From Arcobacter sp. (GTDB lineage: Bacteria; Campylobacterota; Campylobacteria; Campylobacterales; Arcobacteraceae), in NCBI GenBank assembly GCA_002869565.1, contig PKUJ01000017.1, positions 31,853 through 95,852 of the forward strand: a stretch of DNA of 64,000 nt, read 5' to 3'. The translations under genes and the position numbers were made by a program. Within the stretch, counting starts at the first letter, position 1. Each line of letters starts with the position of its first letter. The notes under the pieces were generated by a model. It was not told the origin of the DNA, did no database searches, and saw nothing but the letters and a program-made list of their open reading frames with translations. Shown piece by piece: positions 1 through 8,814 of the stretch.

Positions 1-1
1 T

Positions 2-223
2 AAAAATACAATGAAGTTACATATTTCTAAATTAGAAGAAGAAAAAAAGATTTTAAATTCACAATTAGAAATTATTGTAAATGAAATTGTTCAATTACAA
101 AAAGAGACTGAACAGTACGGTTATATGCTAGAAGAAGAAAAACAAGAAAATCTTAGAAGAGTTCTTTTAATAGAAGAAGAAGCTTCAAGTGAATATATTC
201 AAAGTAAATACATAAATGGTTAA
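2..223 (+). CDS. FliJ-like flagellar export coiled-coil protein, C-terminal part
   Basis: The reading frame is already open at the left edge of the window, so this is probably the 3' end of a longer gene. An ATG at 11 exists, but no ribosome binding site can be judged there. The visible 70-odd residues are almost all charged and helical (runs of E, K, Q and L in heptad-like spacing), as in FliJ. FliJ is the small soluble coiled-coil protein of the flagellar type III export apparatus that helps deliver substrates to the export gate. Its position directly before a MotE-like gene and fliL supports a flagellar role. The assignment rests on context and coiled-coil character, because FliJ sequences are poorly conserved. 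Confidence 0.5.
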   Translation, partial: KNTMKLHISKLEEEKKILNSQLEIIVNEIVQLQKETEQYGYMLEEEKQENLRRVLLIEEEASSEYIQSKYING

Positions 224-234
224 AAGGAGATTTT

Positions 235-738
235 TTGATTAGTTTTATTAGATTATTACTTATAACTATGGTATTTTTTGGATTTTTAAATGCTGAAGAG
301 AAAATAACTAGTTCCGCACTTATGAAACAAAAACTTGAAGTTATAGAACTAAAAAAAGATTTTAATAATTTTTATAATAAAAAAATAAAAGAGTATGAAG
401 ATAGAAAAAAAGAGTTAGATACAATTTTAACTAAAGTGGAAAAAGAAAAAAAAGAAATAGAAAATTTACGAGATGAAAATTTACGAATATTAAAAGATAT
501 AAAAGGTGAGGTTGATAGTAAAACCGCAAAAATATACAATAAAATGAAAGCTAAAATCGCAGCTTCAATTTTTAATCAGATGATTAGTGAGGGTAAAGTT
601 GAAGATGTTTTTGCTATAATCTTGACAATAAAAGAAAATAAAGTAACAGAATTAATGAAATATTTAAGTCCTGAAAATGCATCGATGTTGACACTAATGT
701 TAAAAAATTATAAAACTAATAATCAAAAAGAAGGTTAA
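235..738 (+). CDS. MotE-like periplasmic flagellar protein
   Basis: The 167-residue protein starts at TTG (235), behind AAGGAG at 223-228. It has an N-terminal hydrophobic segment (about residues 3-20) ending in NAEE, which fits a signal peptide or anchor. A long charged coiled coil follows (about 30-105), then a helical domain with a KIAASIFNQM motif and a YLSPENASM stretch near 145. That order (membrane segment, coiled coil, MgtE-N-like helical domain) is typical of MotE-family proteins, which assist the stator protein MotB in the periplasm. It is followed by fliL after two bases, so the two are probably cotranscribed. Confidence 0.6.
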   Translation: MISFIRLLLITMVFFGFLNAEEKITSSALMKQKLEVIELKKDFNNFYNKKIKEYEDRKKELDTILTKVEKEKKEIENLRDENLRILKDIKGEVDSKTAKIYNKMKAKIAASIFNQMISEGKVEDVFAIILTIKENKVTELMKYLSPENASMLTLMLKNYKTNNQKEG

Positions 739-740
739 GT

Positions 741-1277
741 ATGGCTGAAGAAAATGTAGAAGTTAAAGCATCAAGTGGTGGCGCTGGAAAGGGTATAATG
801 ATTGTACTTATAGCCTTAGTAGTGATATTATTAATTGCAGTTGGAGTAGGTGGATATCTTCTATTTTCTAGTGGAATATTAAGTGGGCAGCCTCAGCAAA
901 ATCAGGAAATGGCTAAAAAAGAAGATTCTGGAGATAAAAATGAAACTTTTAAAGCAAGTATAAATGATTTAGTTTTGAATATTACAAATGCAAAAGGTAG
1001 AGAAAAATTGATGAAATTATCTTTTTCTATTAAAAGTATTGAACCTTCTATTGAATCTTTAGTTGAAGAGTATAAACCTGAAATAGTTGATACTGTAATC
1101 GCACAAATAAGTGCAAGAAGTTCTGAAGAATTATTAACTGTTGGTGGTAAAGCATTATTAAAAGAAGAATTAATAGAAGAAATAAATAAAATTATCAATG
1201 AAGTAACTGCTGGTGATGAAGATATTAAGAAAGATAATATTAAAAAGATTTTCTTTACAACATTTGTAATCAAGTAA
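741..1277 (+). CDS. fliL: Flagellar basal body-associated protein FliL
   Basis: The 178-residue protein has a short cytoplasmic N-terminus, one strong transmembrane helix (about residues 17-47, rich in I, V and L), a charged linker and a C-terminal periplasmic domain. That domain carries the FliL pattern: LNITNAKGREKLMKLSFSI, a segment with EIVDTVIAQISARSSEEL, and a terminal IKKIFFTTFVIK strand. FliL sits around the stator and stabilises or activates MotAB torque units. The length is normal for the family. It lies 2 bases after the MotE-like gene and 1 base before the next gene. Confidence 0.85.
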   Translation: MAEENVEVKASSGGAGKGIMIVLIALVVILLIAVGVGGYLLFSSGILSGQPQQNQEMAKKEDSGDKNETFKASINDLVLNITNAKGREKLMKLSFSIKSIEPSIESLVEEYKPEIVDTVIAQISARSSEELLTVGGKALLKEELIEEINKIINEVTAGDEDIKKDNIKKIFFTTFVIK

Positions 1278-1278
1278 A

Positions 1279-1710
1279 ATGATAGTTGCAGTAAAAACAA
1301 ATAATAAAAAAAGGTTTTTGATAAAGCTTATATCTTTTGGTGCCTTAATTTTAATGTTTGTATCATACTACTTTCACATGAGTAGTGAATTTGAAAAACA
1401 ACAAAAAATTGATGATGCAAAACAAATTCAAGAAGTAAAAAAAAATGAGAAAATTGAAAAAGGTAAAAAACTAGAGAGAATTGTTTATAGAGAAATTGAA
1501 ACTGCTGTTGATTTGATTGGACAGAGAAAAGTTATTGATCTTAAAATACTCTCTAATAAAGCCCTTATTGTTGTTGATCCTGATACAAATTTAGATGCTT
1601 TAAAAGTTAGATACGGAAGTACTGCTTTGATAAAAAAAGATATTAAAGATATAAAAATAGCTTTAGACTTAAAATATATAATTGAAAGTAGATATAATGA
1701 AAATCAATAA
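1279..1710 (+). CDS. Uncharacterised single-pass membrane protein in the flagellar operon
   Basis: This 143-residue protein has no family I recognise. It has a basic N-terminus, one transmembrane helix (about residues 11-29), then a charged helical stretch (about 33-70) and a small mixed domain with VDLIGQRKVIDLKILSNK and IVVDPDTNLDALKVRYG. The topology predicts most of it in the periplasm. It begins one base after fliL, and its 3' end overlaps the start of flgH by 14 bases. It is therefore cotranscribed and probably translationally coupled with flagellar genes, so a role in the motor or L/P-ring region is likely, but this is inferred from position only. Confidence 0.6.
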   Translation: MIVAVKTNNKKRFLIKLISFGALILMFVSYYFHMSSEFEKQQKIDDAKQIQEVKKNEKIEKGKKLERIVYREIETAVDLIGQRKVIDLKILSNKALIVVDPDTNLDALKVRYGSTALIKKDIKDIKIALDLKYIIESRYNENQ

Positions 1711-2407
1711 CTATTTATTAGTTCTAATTATTCCTTTTCTTTTTAATGCTTGTGTTAATGAACCTGAAATAAAATTTGAAAAACCACAAACGCAGGTTCC
1801 TAAGCCACTTCCTGTTGTTAAAAAAAATAAAGGTTCATTATATTCCCTAAAAGGTCCTTCTTTATTTGCTGATAAAAAAGATCTACAAGTTGGTGATATT
1901 ATTCAAGTTAAAATTAGTGAGTCCTTATCTTCAAATACTAATAATAAAAGAGAAGTTTCTGCTGATAGAACAAATTCATTAGGTGGAGGACTAATATCAC
2001 AAATGAATACTGCTACACCATTATCAGGTACAGTACAAAAATACACTGATAAATTTAATGCAAATGCAGGCATTAGTTTTGATACAAATAGTACTACTGC
2101 AAATAACGGTGAAGTAAAAACTAAACTTAGTGAAACTTTTTCTACAAATGTATCTGCAATAATTGAAGAGACTTATCAAAATGGAAATTATTATATAAAA
2201 GGTGTAAAAGAGATGTTAATAGACGGGCAAAAACAGTCTTTGGCATTAACTGGCGTAATAAGACCTTATGATATTACCTCTGATAATTCGATTTCCTCCT
2301 CTCAAATTGCTAATCTAAAAATATTATATATGAAAGATGGAGAAGAGCAAGACGTTATGCATACTCCATGGGGATTAAAGATTATACAAATGTTTTGGCC
2401 GTTTTAA
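1697..2407 (+). CDS. flgH: Flagellar L-ring lipoprotein FlgH
   Basis: From the ATG at 1697 the protein has 236 residues. The N-terminus is a lipoprotein signal, with a hydrophobic stretch and lipobox FNAC giving lipidated Cys19. An upstream in-frame TTG at 1682 would add five residues without improving the signal. FlgH family features include SLFADKKDLQVGDIIQVKI, the central GEVKTKLSETFSTNVSAII region, YYIKGVKEMLIDGQKQ, and the C-terminal LTGVIRPYDI followed by a GL..I..FWPF tail. FlgH forms the outer-membrane bushing through which the flagellar rod passes. Confidence 0.9.
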   Translation: MKINNYLLVLIIPFLFNACVNEPEIKFEKPQTQVPKPLPVVKKNKGSLYSLKGPSLFADKKDLQVGDIIQVKISESLSSNTNNKREVSADRTNSLGGGLISQMNTATPLSGTVQKYTDKFNANAGISFDTNSTTANNGEVKTKLSETFSTNVSAIIEETYQNGNYYIKGVKEMLIDGQKQSLALTGVIRPYDITSDNSISSSQIANLKILYMKDGEEQDVMHTPWGLKIIQMFWPF

Positions 2408-2463
2408 TCTAATTTTAAGAAATGTAATGCAATAATTAGATATTAAATTCTAAAGGAGTCTAT

Positions 2464-4329
2464 ATGATTAATTCATTGAACGTAGCTTTAAGTGGTCTAA
2501 ATGCTGCAAAAAATGCAGTTGAAAATGTTTCTAATAATATAGCTAATGAAAATACTCCTGGATATAAAAAAAGAGTAGTTCAATTAAGTGAACTAGCTAC
2601 AGTTGATTCTAGGTTTACTGGTCGTGGTGTTAGTTCTGATGAAGCTTATAGAATTACGTCTCAATATATGTATGATAATATGTTAAAAGAGAATACAAAA
2701 TCAGATTATTACGATGAAATATCTTCTATGCTTGGTAATATTGAAGCTATGTTTCAAGAAACTGATACAAGTGGATTTTCTAATGAACTAAATAGATATT
2801 TTCAAGCTGTTGAAAACTTAAGATCGAATCCAAATTCTGAAATATATAAATCAAATTTTAAAATGCAAGGTACTTTGATTGTAGATTCTTTACAAAATTT
2901 ATATTCAAATATTGAAAAACAAGAAGAAATAACTAAAGGAAACTTAACAGATAGTGTTGAATCTATAAATTCAATATTAAATGATATAGGTTCAATAAAT
3001 GAACAAATTGGTCAGTATCGAGTTGCTTCAAATGATTTACTTGATAAAAGAGACCAGTTAGAAAAAGAGTTATCTTCTTATATTGATATTGAAGTTAATA
3101 GAAGTAACGATGAATATGAGTTGAAAATTGGTGGAGCAGTAGCAGTTAAATATAATACTAATATAAGAGAAGTTAATCTTGTTGAGGAGAATGTTACTCA
3201 AGTAGATAGATTTGCAACTATAGATGATCCAATTACAAGAAATCCAATTGATAGTATTAGTGATAGTGTAGCTTTAGATGCAGATGATGTTATAACTTAC
3301 AAATTTAATAATGAATATGAAGTCTCTGTTAAAATTGGTGAAGCTGTATTAGATCCTAATAATAATCCTGTGGATTTAGGAAATGGTACAAATATAGTTG
3401 ATGCATCAAATTTTATTAGAGCATTATCTTATAAAATAAATAATCATGCTCAAATATCCGAAAGTGTAGCTGCCTTCAATGGAAATTATGATTTAGATGC
3501 AAATGGTAATAAAGTTACAACTACAACATCAGACAAGTTTTTAGTTGTTGAATCAAAACTAGAAGGTACAGATGGTTCTTTTGAAGGAAGGATTGCTGTA
3601 ACTAAAATGACTGGTACTACAGTTGATAGTAAAGATACTATTTCTAAAGATACGCAGCAAAGTACTGAATCAGAAGATAAAGTATATTTAGCTGTTTATG
3701 ATAGTGAGATTAGTGTTAAGTCTGGTTCAGTAAAAGCACAAGTAGATAATTTAACATCATCATCTTTTAATAATAAAATAGTAGATTATAAGAATAAACT
3801 AGATGATTTTGCTAGAGCATTAAGTGATATGTATGATAAATTTGTAAAAACGGGTACCGATGAATATCTTTACGGTCATATGGCAACAGATTCATATAAT
3901 GGAACAGAAGCTGTTACTGAACTAAATTTATTTAGTGGTGGAGATGTTATGTCTCTAAAATTTAATGAAGCTGCCGTTGATAGTTTAGTTCAAAGTGATT
4001 TAGATTATATTTCTAAAATTCAGTGGAAACAAGATATTGGATTTGATGGTCTTGCACAAGATGGAAATAGTAGTACTAAGACATCATTTTCTGAATTTTA
4101 TCAAGAAATACGAGTAAATATATCTTCTGATAAAGAAAAAAATGATTTTCTTTTAAAAACACAAGATGCAGTTTTTGAATCATTGCGATCTAATTATGAT
4201 CAACTAACAAAAGTTGATAGTGATGAAGAAATGGTAAATTTAATTAAATTTCAAGCAGCATATACAGCTAATGCAAAAATAATAACAGTTGTAGATGAAA
4301 TGCTTCAAACAATCCTAAATCTTAGGTAA
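2464..4329 (+). CDS. flgK: Flagellar hook-associated protein 1 (FlgK)
   Basis: The 621-residue protein starts at ATG behind AAAGGAG. The N-terminus holds the rod/hook family signature (LNVALSGLNAAKNAVENVSN followed by NIANENTPGYKKR). The C-terminus has the matching helical pair, including NLIKFQAAYTANAKIIT and VDEMLQTIL. The two termini form the D0/D1 coiled-coil core that stacks on the hook. The central 450 residues are the variable, acidic D2/D3 domains, which makes it longer than some FlgK proteins. FlgK is the first hook-filament junction protein. fliD follows after 12 bases. No sigma-54-type GG-N10-GC element is evident in the short gap upstream. Confidence 0.9.
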   Translation: MINSLNVALSGLNAAKNAVENVSNNIANENTPGYKKRVVQLSELATVDSRFTGRGVSSDEAYRITSQYMYDNMLKENTKSDYYDEISSMLGNIEAMFQETDTSGFSNELNRYFQAVENLRSNPNSEIYKSNFKMQGTLIVDSLQNLYSNIEKQEEITKGNLTDSVESINSILNDIGSINEQIGQYRVASNDLLDKRDQLEKELSSYIDIEVNRSNDEYELKIGGAVAVKYNTNIREVNLVEENVTQVDRFATIDDPITRNPIDSISDSVALDADDVITYKFNNEYEVSVKIGEAVLDPNNNPVDLGNGTNIVDASNFIRALSYKINNHAQISESVAAFNGNYDLDANGNKVTTTTSDKFLVVESKLEGTDGSFEGRIAVTKMTGTTVDSKDTISKDTQQSTESEDKVYLAVYDSEISVKSGSVKAQVDNLTSSSFNNKIVDYKNKLDDFARALSDMYDKFVKTGTDEYLYGHMATDSYNGTEAVTELNLFSGGDVMSLKFNEAAVDSLVQSDLDYISKIQWKQDIGFDGLAQDGNSSTKTSFSEFYQEIRVNISSDKEKNDFLLKTQDAVFESLRSNYDQLTKVDSDEEMVNLIKFQAAYTANAKIITVVDEMLQTILNLR

Positions 4330-4341
4330 TAGGAGGCTATT

Positions 4342-5727
4342 ATGGCTGAAGGTGTATTAGGTTTAGGAAGTGGTCAAGCTGCTTCTTTAAACAATGAATT
4401 AATTGATAAGTTAAAAAGTGCCGAAAGAGTTGCAAAAGTTGAACCTCTTGAAACAGCAATAGAAGAGATTACCAAAGAAGGTGGTGAATCTGAGAAGATT
4501 GCTGAAATTATTGTAAAAGCAAATGAGTTATTAGATTCTATTAAATCTTTTGATTTATATGTTTCTGGTGGTGTTTCTGCTTTTGATCAAAAAAGTGCAA
4601 ATGTTTCAGGAACTTCTGCAACTTTTGATGCGGCTGACGAAACAAAGTTAAATATTGGGACAACTAATGTAACAATTACTACATTAGCAAAAAGAGATGT
4701 ATTTCAGTCAAGTGCCGTTGATGCTACAGTAAAAGATACTGCTCTTGGGGCTGAAAGTTTAGTTATTGCCCTTGCTGGAACTGATGGCTTATATTCAAAT
4801 AGTTATACTTTTGATACAACTGATAAAACATATTCTCAACTTGCAGATGAAATAAATTTAAATAGTGATCTAACTGCGTCAGTTGAACAAGTAGGGGATG
4901 ATTCTTACAGATTAGTAATTAAAAGTGCAGAGTCTGGAACTGCAAATGCTCTACAAATAACAGGAACTGCTAGTCAAACTTTAGGTTATACAAGTGATGG
5001 TACAACTGAAATAGTTGGTGCAAATATTCAAGAGGCTACAAATTTAGCAGCAACAGTAAATGGAATTGCATATGATGTGTCTTCAAATGTAATAACAGTA
5101 GATGGTGGCTTAAAAATAACAGCAGTTGAAGAAGGTGATTCAACAATCTCAGTACAAAAAGATTCAACTGTTATTACTCCAGCTCTTGAAAATTTTGCAA
5201 TGAAATATAATGAATTAGTTGCATTAATAGATACAGAAATATATTCTGCTGATAGTACAATAGAAGATAAGTCTACGTTAAGAACAATGATGGAAGGGAT
5301 TAAAGAAAAACTTTTTGGTTCTTATGGAGCAGATGATTCCTTGAGTTTATTTAGTATTGGTTTTGAACTTGATAAAAGTGGACTTTTAACAATAGATTCT
5401 GCAAGATTAAGTGAAGTTGTAGAAAATAATTTGGATGACTTAAAATCGCTTTTCCTTGGTGTTGCTGAAGATGAGGGATTAGGTACTCAACTTAAAACGT
5501 ATCTGGATGATTTAGATTCTTTTAGTGGTGTCCTAACTAAATACCAGGAGAATATGGTTTCTAGAAAAGAATCACTTGAGTTAGAAAAAGAAAAAGCAAT
5601 TGAAGCTTTAGATAATAAATATTCTCAATTATCACAACAATTTGCAGCTTATGGTACAATTATTAACCAGTTTGAAGCACAATTTTCTGGACTTAGTTTA
5701 ATGATTGAGCAATCTACTGCAGGATAA
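4342..5727 (+). CDS. fliD: Flagellar filament cap protein FliD (HAP2)
   Basis: This 461-residue protein has the FliD layout. An N-terminal helical region (about residues 1-80) is followed by a Thr/Ala/Asp-rich beta domain with LNIGTTNVTITTLAKRDVFQS, and by a C-terminal part with ENFAMKYNELVALID. That part continues with LSLFSIGFELDKSGLLTID and a long terminal coiled coil ending ..QFEAQFSGLSLMIEQ. FliD caps the growing filament and folds flagellin subunits. The ribosome binding site is AGGAGG before ATG 4342. A hairpin follows the stop codon, and fliS begins after a 110-base gap, so fliS may have its own promoter. Confidence 0.9.
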   Translation: MAEGVLGLGSGQAASLNNELIDKLKSAERVAKVEPLETAIEEITKEGGESEKIAEIIVKANELLDSIKSFDLYVSGGVSAFDQKSANVSGTSATFDAADETKLNIGTTNVTITTLAKRDVFQSSAVDATVKDTALGAESLVIALAGTDGLYSNSYTFDTTDKTYSQLADEINLNSDLTASVEQVGDDSYRLVIKSAESGTANALQITGTASQTLGYTSDGTTEIVGANIQEATNLAATVNGIAYDVSSNVITVDGGLKITAVEEGDSTISVQKDSTVITPALENFAMKYNELVALIDTEIYSADSTIEDKSTLRTMMEGIKEKLFGSYGADDSLSLFSIGFELDKSGLLTIDSARLSEVVENNLDDLKSLFLGVAEDEGLGTQLKTYLDDLDSFSGVLTKYQENMVSRKESLELEKEKAIEALDNKYSQLSQQFAAYGTIINQFEAQFSGLSLMIEQSTAG

Positions 5728-5735
5728 AATTTTTT

Positions 5736-5766
5736 AAGGCAATAGTATTAAATAATTATTGCCTTT
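5736..5766 (+). terminator. Hairpin after fliD
   Basis: AAGGCAATA and TATTGCCTT form a 9-bp stem around a 12-13 base A/T loop directly after the fliD stop. The following U-tract is short and broken, so termination may be partial. Confidence 0.5.
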
Positions 5767-5836
5767 ACACTAAATAACTTTTTTTAAGTAAACATGTAAT
5801 ATACTATTCCCACAATATAATTTTTGGAGTTAGTTC

Positions 5837-6193
5837 ATGGGAATTGAAGCATACCAACAACAAAGTGCTGTATCAGATGATCCATATTTATTAGTATTAA
5901 AACTTTATGAAGGATTATTAAAATATCTTTCATTTGTCAAAAATTCTATGGAAAATGGAGAAATTGAATCTAAGTTTACTTATATTAATAAATCTGTTGC
6001 TATCTTTGATGAATTAAGAAATGTACTTGATTTTGATGGTGGAGATGTTGCATATTATTTAGATGGTTTGTATTTATACCAAATAGAAACATTGTTTAGT
6101 GCAGGAATTGATGATAATGTTAATTCTATTAATCAAGTGATGAAAGTAGTTCAAGGTTTAATTGACGCATGGAAAGAAGAAACAGGTCTTTAA
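5837..6193 (+). CDS. fliS: Flagellin export chaperone FliS
   Basis: This 118-residue, nearly all-helical protein begins MGIEAYQQQSAVSDDPYLL and continues VLKLYEGLLKYL. This is the FliS start, with Y-x-Q and the L-L-YEG-LL motif that packs on the flagellin C-terminus. FliS keeps flagellin unpolymerised in the cytoplasm and hands it to the export gate. The length is normal (about 120-130). It lies downstream of fliD, and the next gene overlaps its 3' end, as in many fliD-fliS-fliT arrays. A ribosome binding site (TTGGAG) lies 8 bases before the ATG. Confidence 0.88.
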   Translation: MGIEAYQQQSAVSDDPYLLVLKLYEGLLKYLSFVKNSMENGEIESKFTYINKSVAIFDELRNVLDFDGGDVAYYLDGLYLYQIETLFSAGIDDNVNSINQVMKVVQGLIDAWKEETGL

Positions 6194-6438
6194 AAGCTCT
6201 AGAAGAGTTAATATACATTGATTCTCTAGATTCATATGAAAGAGCTGATGCTCTTGTCAGATGGAATAATAAATATCTTACAGATAACAAAATAACAGAC
6301 TTCGATTTAGAATATTCAGATTTAGAAAAACTTCATGAACTATTTTATAAAAATATCAATTTTTTAAAAGATCACAAAGAAGAGACTAGAAAAGATATGC
6401 TTTCAAATAAAAAAATGAAAAGATTTTTAAACCATTAA
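6169..6438 (+). CDS. Small FliT-like flagellar protein (hypothetical)
   Basis: The 89-residue protein overlaps the end of fliS by 25 bases. It is charged and helical, with a YSDLEKLHELFYKNINFL segment around 48-65 and a basic C-terminus. FliT chaperones are small helical proteins encoded directly after fliS and bind FliD, so position and character suggest a FliT-like role. The sequence itself does not prove it. No strong ribosome binding site precedes the ATG, which fits translational coupling to fliS. Its last bases overlap tilS, which runs in the opposite direction. Confidence 0.5.
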   Translation: MERRNRSLKALEELIYIDSLDSYERADALVRWNNKYLTDNKITDFDLEYSDLEKLHELFYKNINFLKDHKEETRKDMLSNKKMKRFLNH

Positions 6439-7421
6439 TTCAAAACTTTAGATATCTCTTCTAAAATATTTTCTTTAAAAATATAAGGTCTTATATTTTT
6501 TGGTAATTTTTCTATTCTACATTTCTCTTTAAATTTCTTAGGCATGTTCTCTTGTATATATGGAGCAATAAATATGTAATCTGAAGTAAGATTAATAGAA
6601 ATCTTATGGGATACAACGCACTCTTTTTGTTTTATAATTTCATCTCTTTGTGCTTTAGATAGAAGAAATCCTCTTTTTTTTAAACTTATATCTATAAGTC
6701 TAATATTAATATTATCATCATTTTGTAATTTATATAATTCTAAGTCATTTTTTGTAAAAAATGGCTCTAGATTTGTATTTAAAGATATTACATCTTTTTT
6801 CAGATATTCAAAACTTTTTTTAATTCCACTTTCAAACTCTTCAATAAATTGGTTTGCATAGTTTTTTCTAAAATAATTTCTTTTATATTTTTCCTCATAA
6901 TTACTCTCATCAACAAAATATTGAATTTTATTTTCATCTAAATATTTTAGTAAATCATTTTTTGATATATTAATAAGTGGTCTACAAATTGTATAGTTAT
7001 TTTTTTGAGTAAATTCTTCAAATGAGATAAGTTCAGGTAAACCTGCACCTTTTGAAAATTGCATTAAAAACCATTCTAGTTTATCATTTAATTGATGTGC
7101 GGTGATTAAAGTTTCATAGAAATATTTTTCTATAATTTCTTCAAAGAACTTATATCTAATATCTCTAGCTTGTTTTTCAAAATTTGAACTATTTTCTAAT
7201 TTAACTTCTTTTAGATAAATATTTTTATTGTATTTTTTTGCAAGTTCTTTTGCATAGGCTACTTCTTTTTTAGATTGTTCTCTTAAATTATAATCAACAA
7301 TTACAATGTCAAAAGGAATGTTATTTTCAAGAAGTAAAAAAAATAGTGCAGAAGAATCAACACCACCTGAAAACCCTAAAAGATTTTTATTGGTGCTGAT
7401 GTTTGAAATTTGAAGAGTCAT
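6435..7421 (-). CDS. tilS: tRNA(Ile)-lysidine synthase TilS
   Basis: The 328-residue protein has the PP-loop ATP pyrophosphatase motif SGGVDSS at residues 18-24. Further TilS features are a VDYNLREQSKKE segment, ITAHQLNDKLEWFLMQFSKG (the H-x-x-(D/N)-x-x-E motif) and RPLINISKNDLLKYL. TilS uses ATP and lysine to convert C34 of the CAU anticodon of tRNA-Ile2 to lysidine, which is essential for AUA decoding. That codon is abundant in this A/T-rich genome. The start lies one base after the stop of rimO, so rimO and tilS form a leftward operon. Confidence 0.9.
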   Translation of the reverse strand: MTLQISNISTNKNLLGFSGGVDSSALFFLLLENNIPFDIVIVDYNLREQSKKEVAYAKELAKKYNKNIYLKEVKLENSSNFEKQARDIRYKFFEEIIEKYFYETLITAHQLNDKLEWFLMQFSKGAGLPELISFEEFTQKNNYTICRPLINISKNDLLKYLDENKIQYFVDESNYEEKYKRNYFRKNYANQFIEEFESGIKKSFEYLKKDVISLNTNLEPFFTKNDLELYKLQNDDNINIRLIDISLKKRGFLLSKAQRDEIIKQKECVVSHKISINLTSDYIFIAPYIQENMPKKFKEKCRIEKLPKNIRPYIFKENILEEISKVLN

Positions 7422-7422
7422 T

Positions 7423-8772
7423 TTATTTAATTACAGTTGCTAGTAATTTATCTCCAATAAGTTCTGTTATTTTTACAGTATATATTTGTCCAAATTTAAG
7501 TTGCTCTGGATTATTTTCATCATATAGTTCATTATCATTAATATAAATTTCTCCATCAATATCAGGTGCCCAAGAAGTTTTCCTAGCACTTAATAGATAT
7601 TCATGTTCATCACTTTCCCGATCAACATAAACTTCAAAAGTTTTGCCTATTTCATTTTCTAGTGATTTTTTAGTTGTTTTAGAAATAATCTCTCCTAAAA
7701 TTTCAGCTCTGGCATCAATTATTTCTTGAGGAACCTTATCCAGTCTATTATAGGCACTTGTACCTTCTTCATCAGAATATGAAAATACATTTGCTCTATC
7801 AAATTTATAATCTTCAAGATATTTACATAATTCTTCAAAATCATCTTGTGATTCCCCTGGGTGTCCAACAATAAAAGTTGATCGTACAAAAGAGTTAGGA
7901 ACTGCTCTCATTGCATCCATTAGTTCTTTTAATTTTTCAACACCTTTCCCTCTTTTCATAATCTTTAAAAGTTCAGAAGATATATGTTGTAAAGGCATAT
8001 CAAAATAGTTTTCAAAAACTGGTGAGTTTTTAATTTTTTCTACTAGACTTAATTCAGTTGTAGAGGGATAAAGATATAAAATTCTAGCAGTTTTAATTCC
8101 TTCAATTTTTTCAACTTCTGAAATTAGTTGTTCTAGTCCATCTTTAATATTTAAATCTCTTAAAAAAGATGATGAGTCTTGAGATACAAAAGAAAAATCG
8201 GTATATCCATTTTTAACTAAATTTTGTACCTCTTTTACTAAAGAGTCTAAAGTTCTAGAATGAAGTTTTCCTTTAAATGCAGGAATTGCACAAAATGAAC
8301 AAACTTGATTACATCCTTCGCTAAGTTTTACATAAGCATGGTACGATGAGCCAGTAATAACTCTATCATTATTTTCATTTAGTAAAAATACTTCATCGGT
8401 AAATGCAGATCTTTTTTCATTTACAAGGGTGTCAATTTTATCATAATCACCAACTCCTGTGAAAATATCTATTTCAGGTAACTCTTTTTGAAGTTCTTCT
8501 TTATATCTTTCACTTAAACAACCAGCCATAACAAGAACTGATTCTTCTTTTCTTTCATCATGAAGATTTAAAATTGTATTAATACTCTCTTCTTTTGCAC
8601 TATCAATAAATCCACAAGTATTTACGATAATTACATCAGCATTCTCAGCTTCATTGACTATTTCATAATCTTTTAATTTTCCTAACATAATCTCTGAGTC
8701 CACAAGGTTTTTTGTACAACCAAGACTTACTAAATGTAAAGATTTTGTAGGTTTGTTTTCACTAAATTTCAT
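7423..8772 (-). CDS. rimO: Ribosomal protein S12 methylthiotransferase RimO
   Basis: The 449-residue protein has the three-part methylthiotransferase architecture. The N-terminal domain has LVSLGCTKNLVDSE (Cys19) plus cysteines in VNTCGFID and MAGCLSE, which hold the auxiliary cluster. The radical SAM domain carries CNQVCSFCAIP (C-x3-C-x2-C). The TRAM-like C-terminal domain ends VKITELIGDKLLATV. The LGCTKNLVDSE start and the FVSQDSSSFLRDLN region separate RimO from MiaB, whose gene is also in this window. RimO modifies Asp89 of ribosomal protein S12. The ribosome binding site AGGAAA precedes the ATG. Confidence 0.92.
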   Translation of the reverse strand: MKFSENKPTKSLHLVSLGCTKNLVDSEIMLGKLKDYEIVNEAENADVIIVNTCGFIDSAKEESINTILNLHDERKEESVLVMAGCLSERYKEELQKELPEIDIFTGVGDYDKIDTLVNEKRSAFTDEVFLLNENNDRVITGSSYHAYVKLSEGCNQVCSFCAIPAFKGKLHSRTLDSLVKEVQNLVKNGYTDFSFVSQDSSSFLRDLNIKDGLEQLISEVEKIEGIKTARILYLYPSTTELSLVEKIKNSPVFENYFDMPLQHISSELLKIMKRGKGVEKLKELMDAMRAVPNSFVRSTFIVGHPGESQDDFEELCKYLEDYKFDRANVFSYSDEEGTSAYNRLDKVPQEIIDARAEILGEIISKTTKKSLENEIGKTFEVYVDRESDEHEYLLSARKTSWAPDIDGEIYINDNELYDENNPEQLKFGQIYTVKITELIGDKLLATVIK

Positions 8773-8814
8773 CTATTTCCTATTAGTTTTTCGCAATTTT
8801 ATCATAAAGTTTGA

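Noticed and set aside
902..1300. 132-residue frame on the minus strand opposite fliL
   Set aside because: It lies wholly inside the fliL frame, is low in complexity and has no ribosome binding site. It is a shadow of the A/T-rich coding strand.
2408..2463. Sigma-54 (GG-N10-GC) or sigma-28 flagellar promoter before flgK
   Set aside because: Neither pattern is present. The gap only holds an AAAGGAG ribosome binding site.
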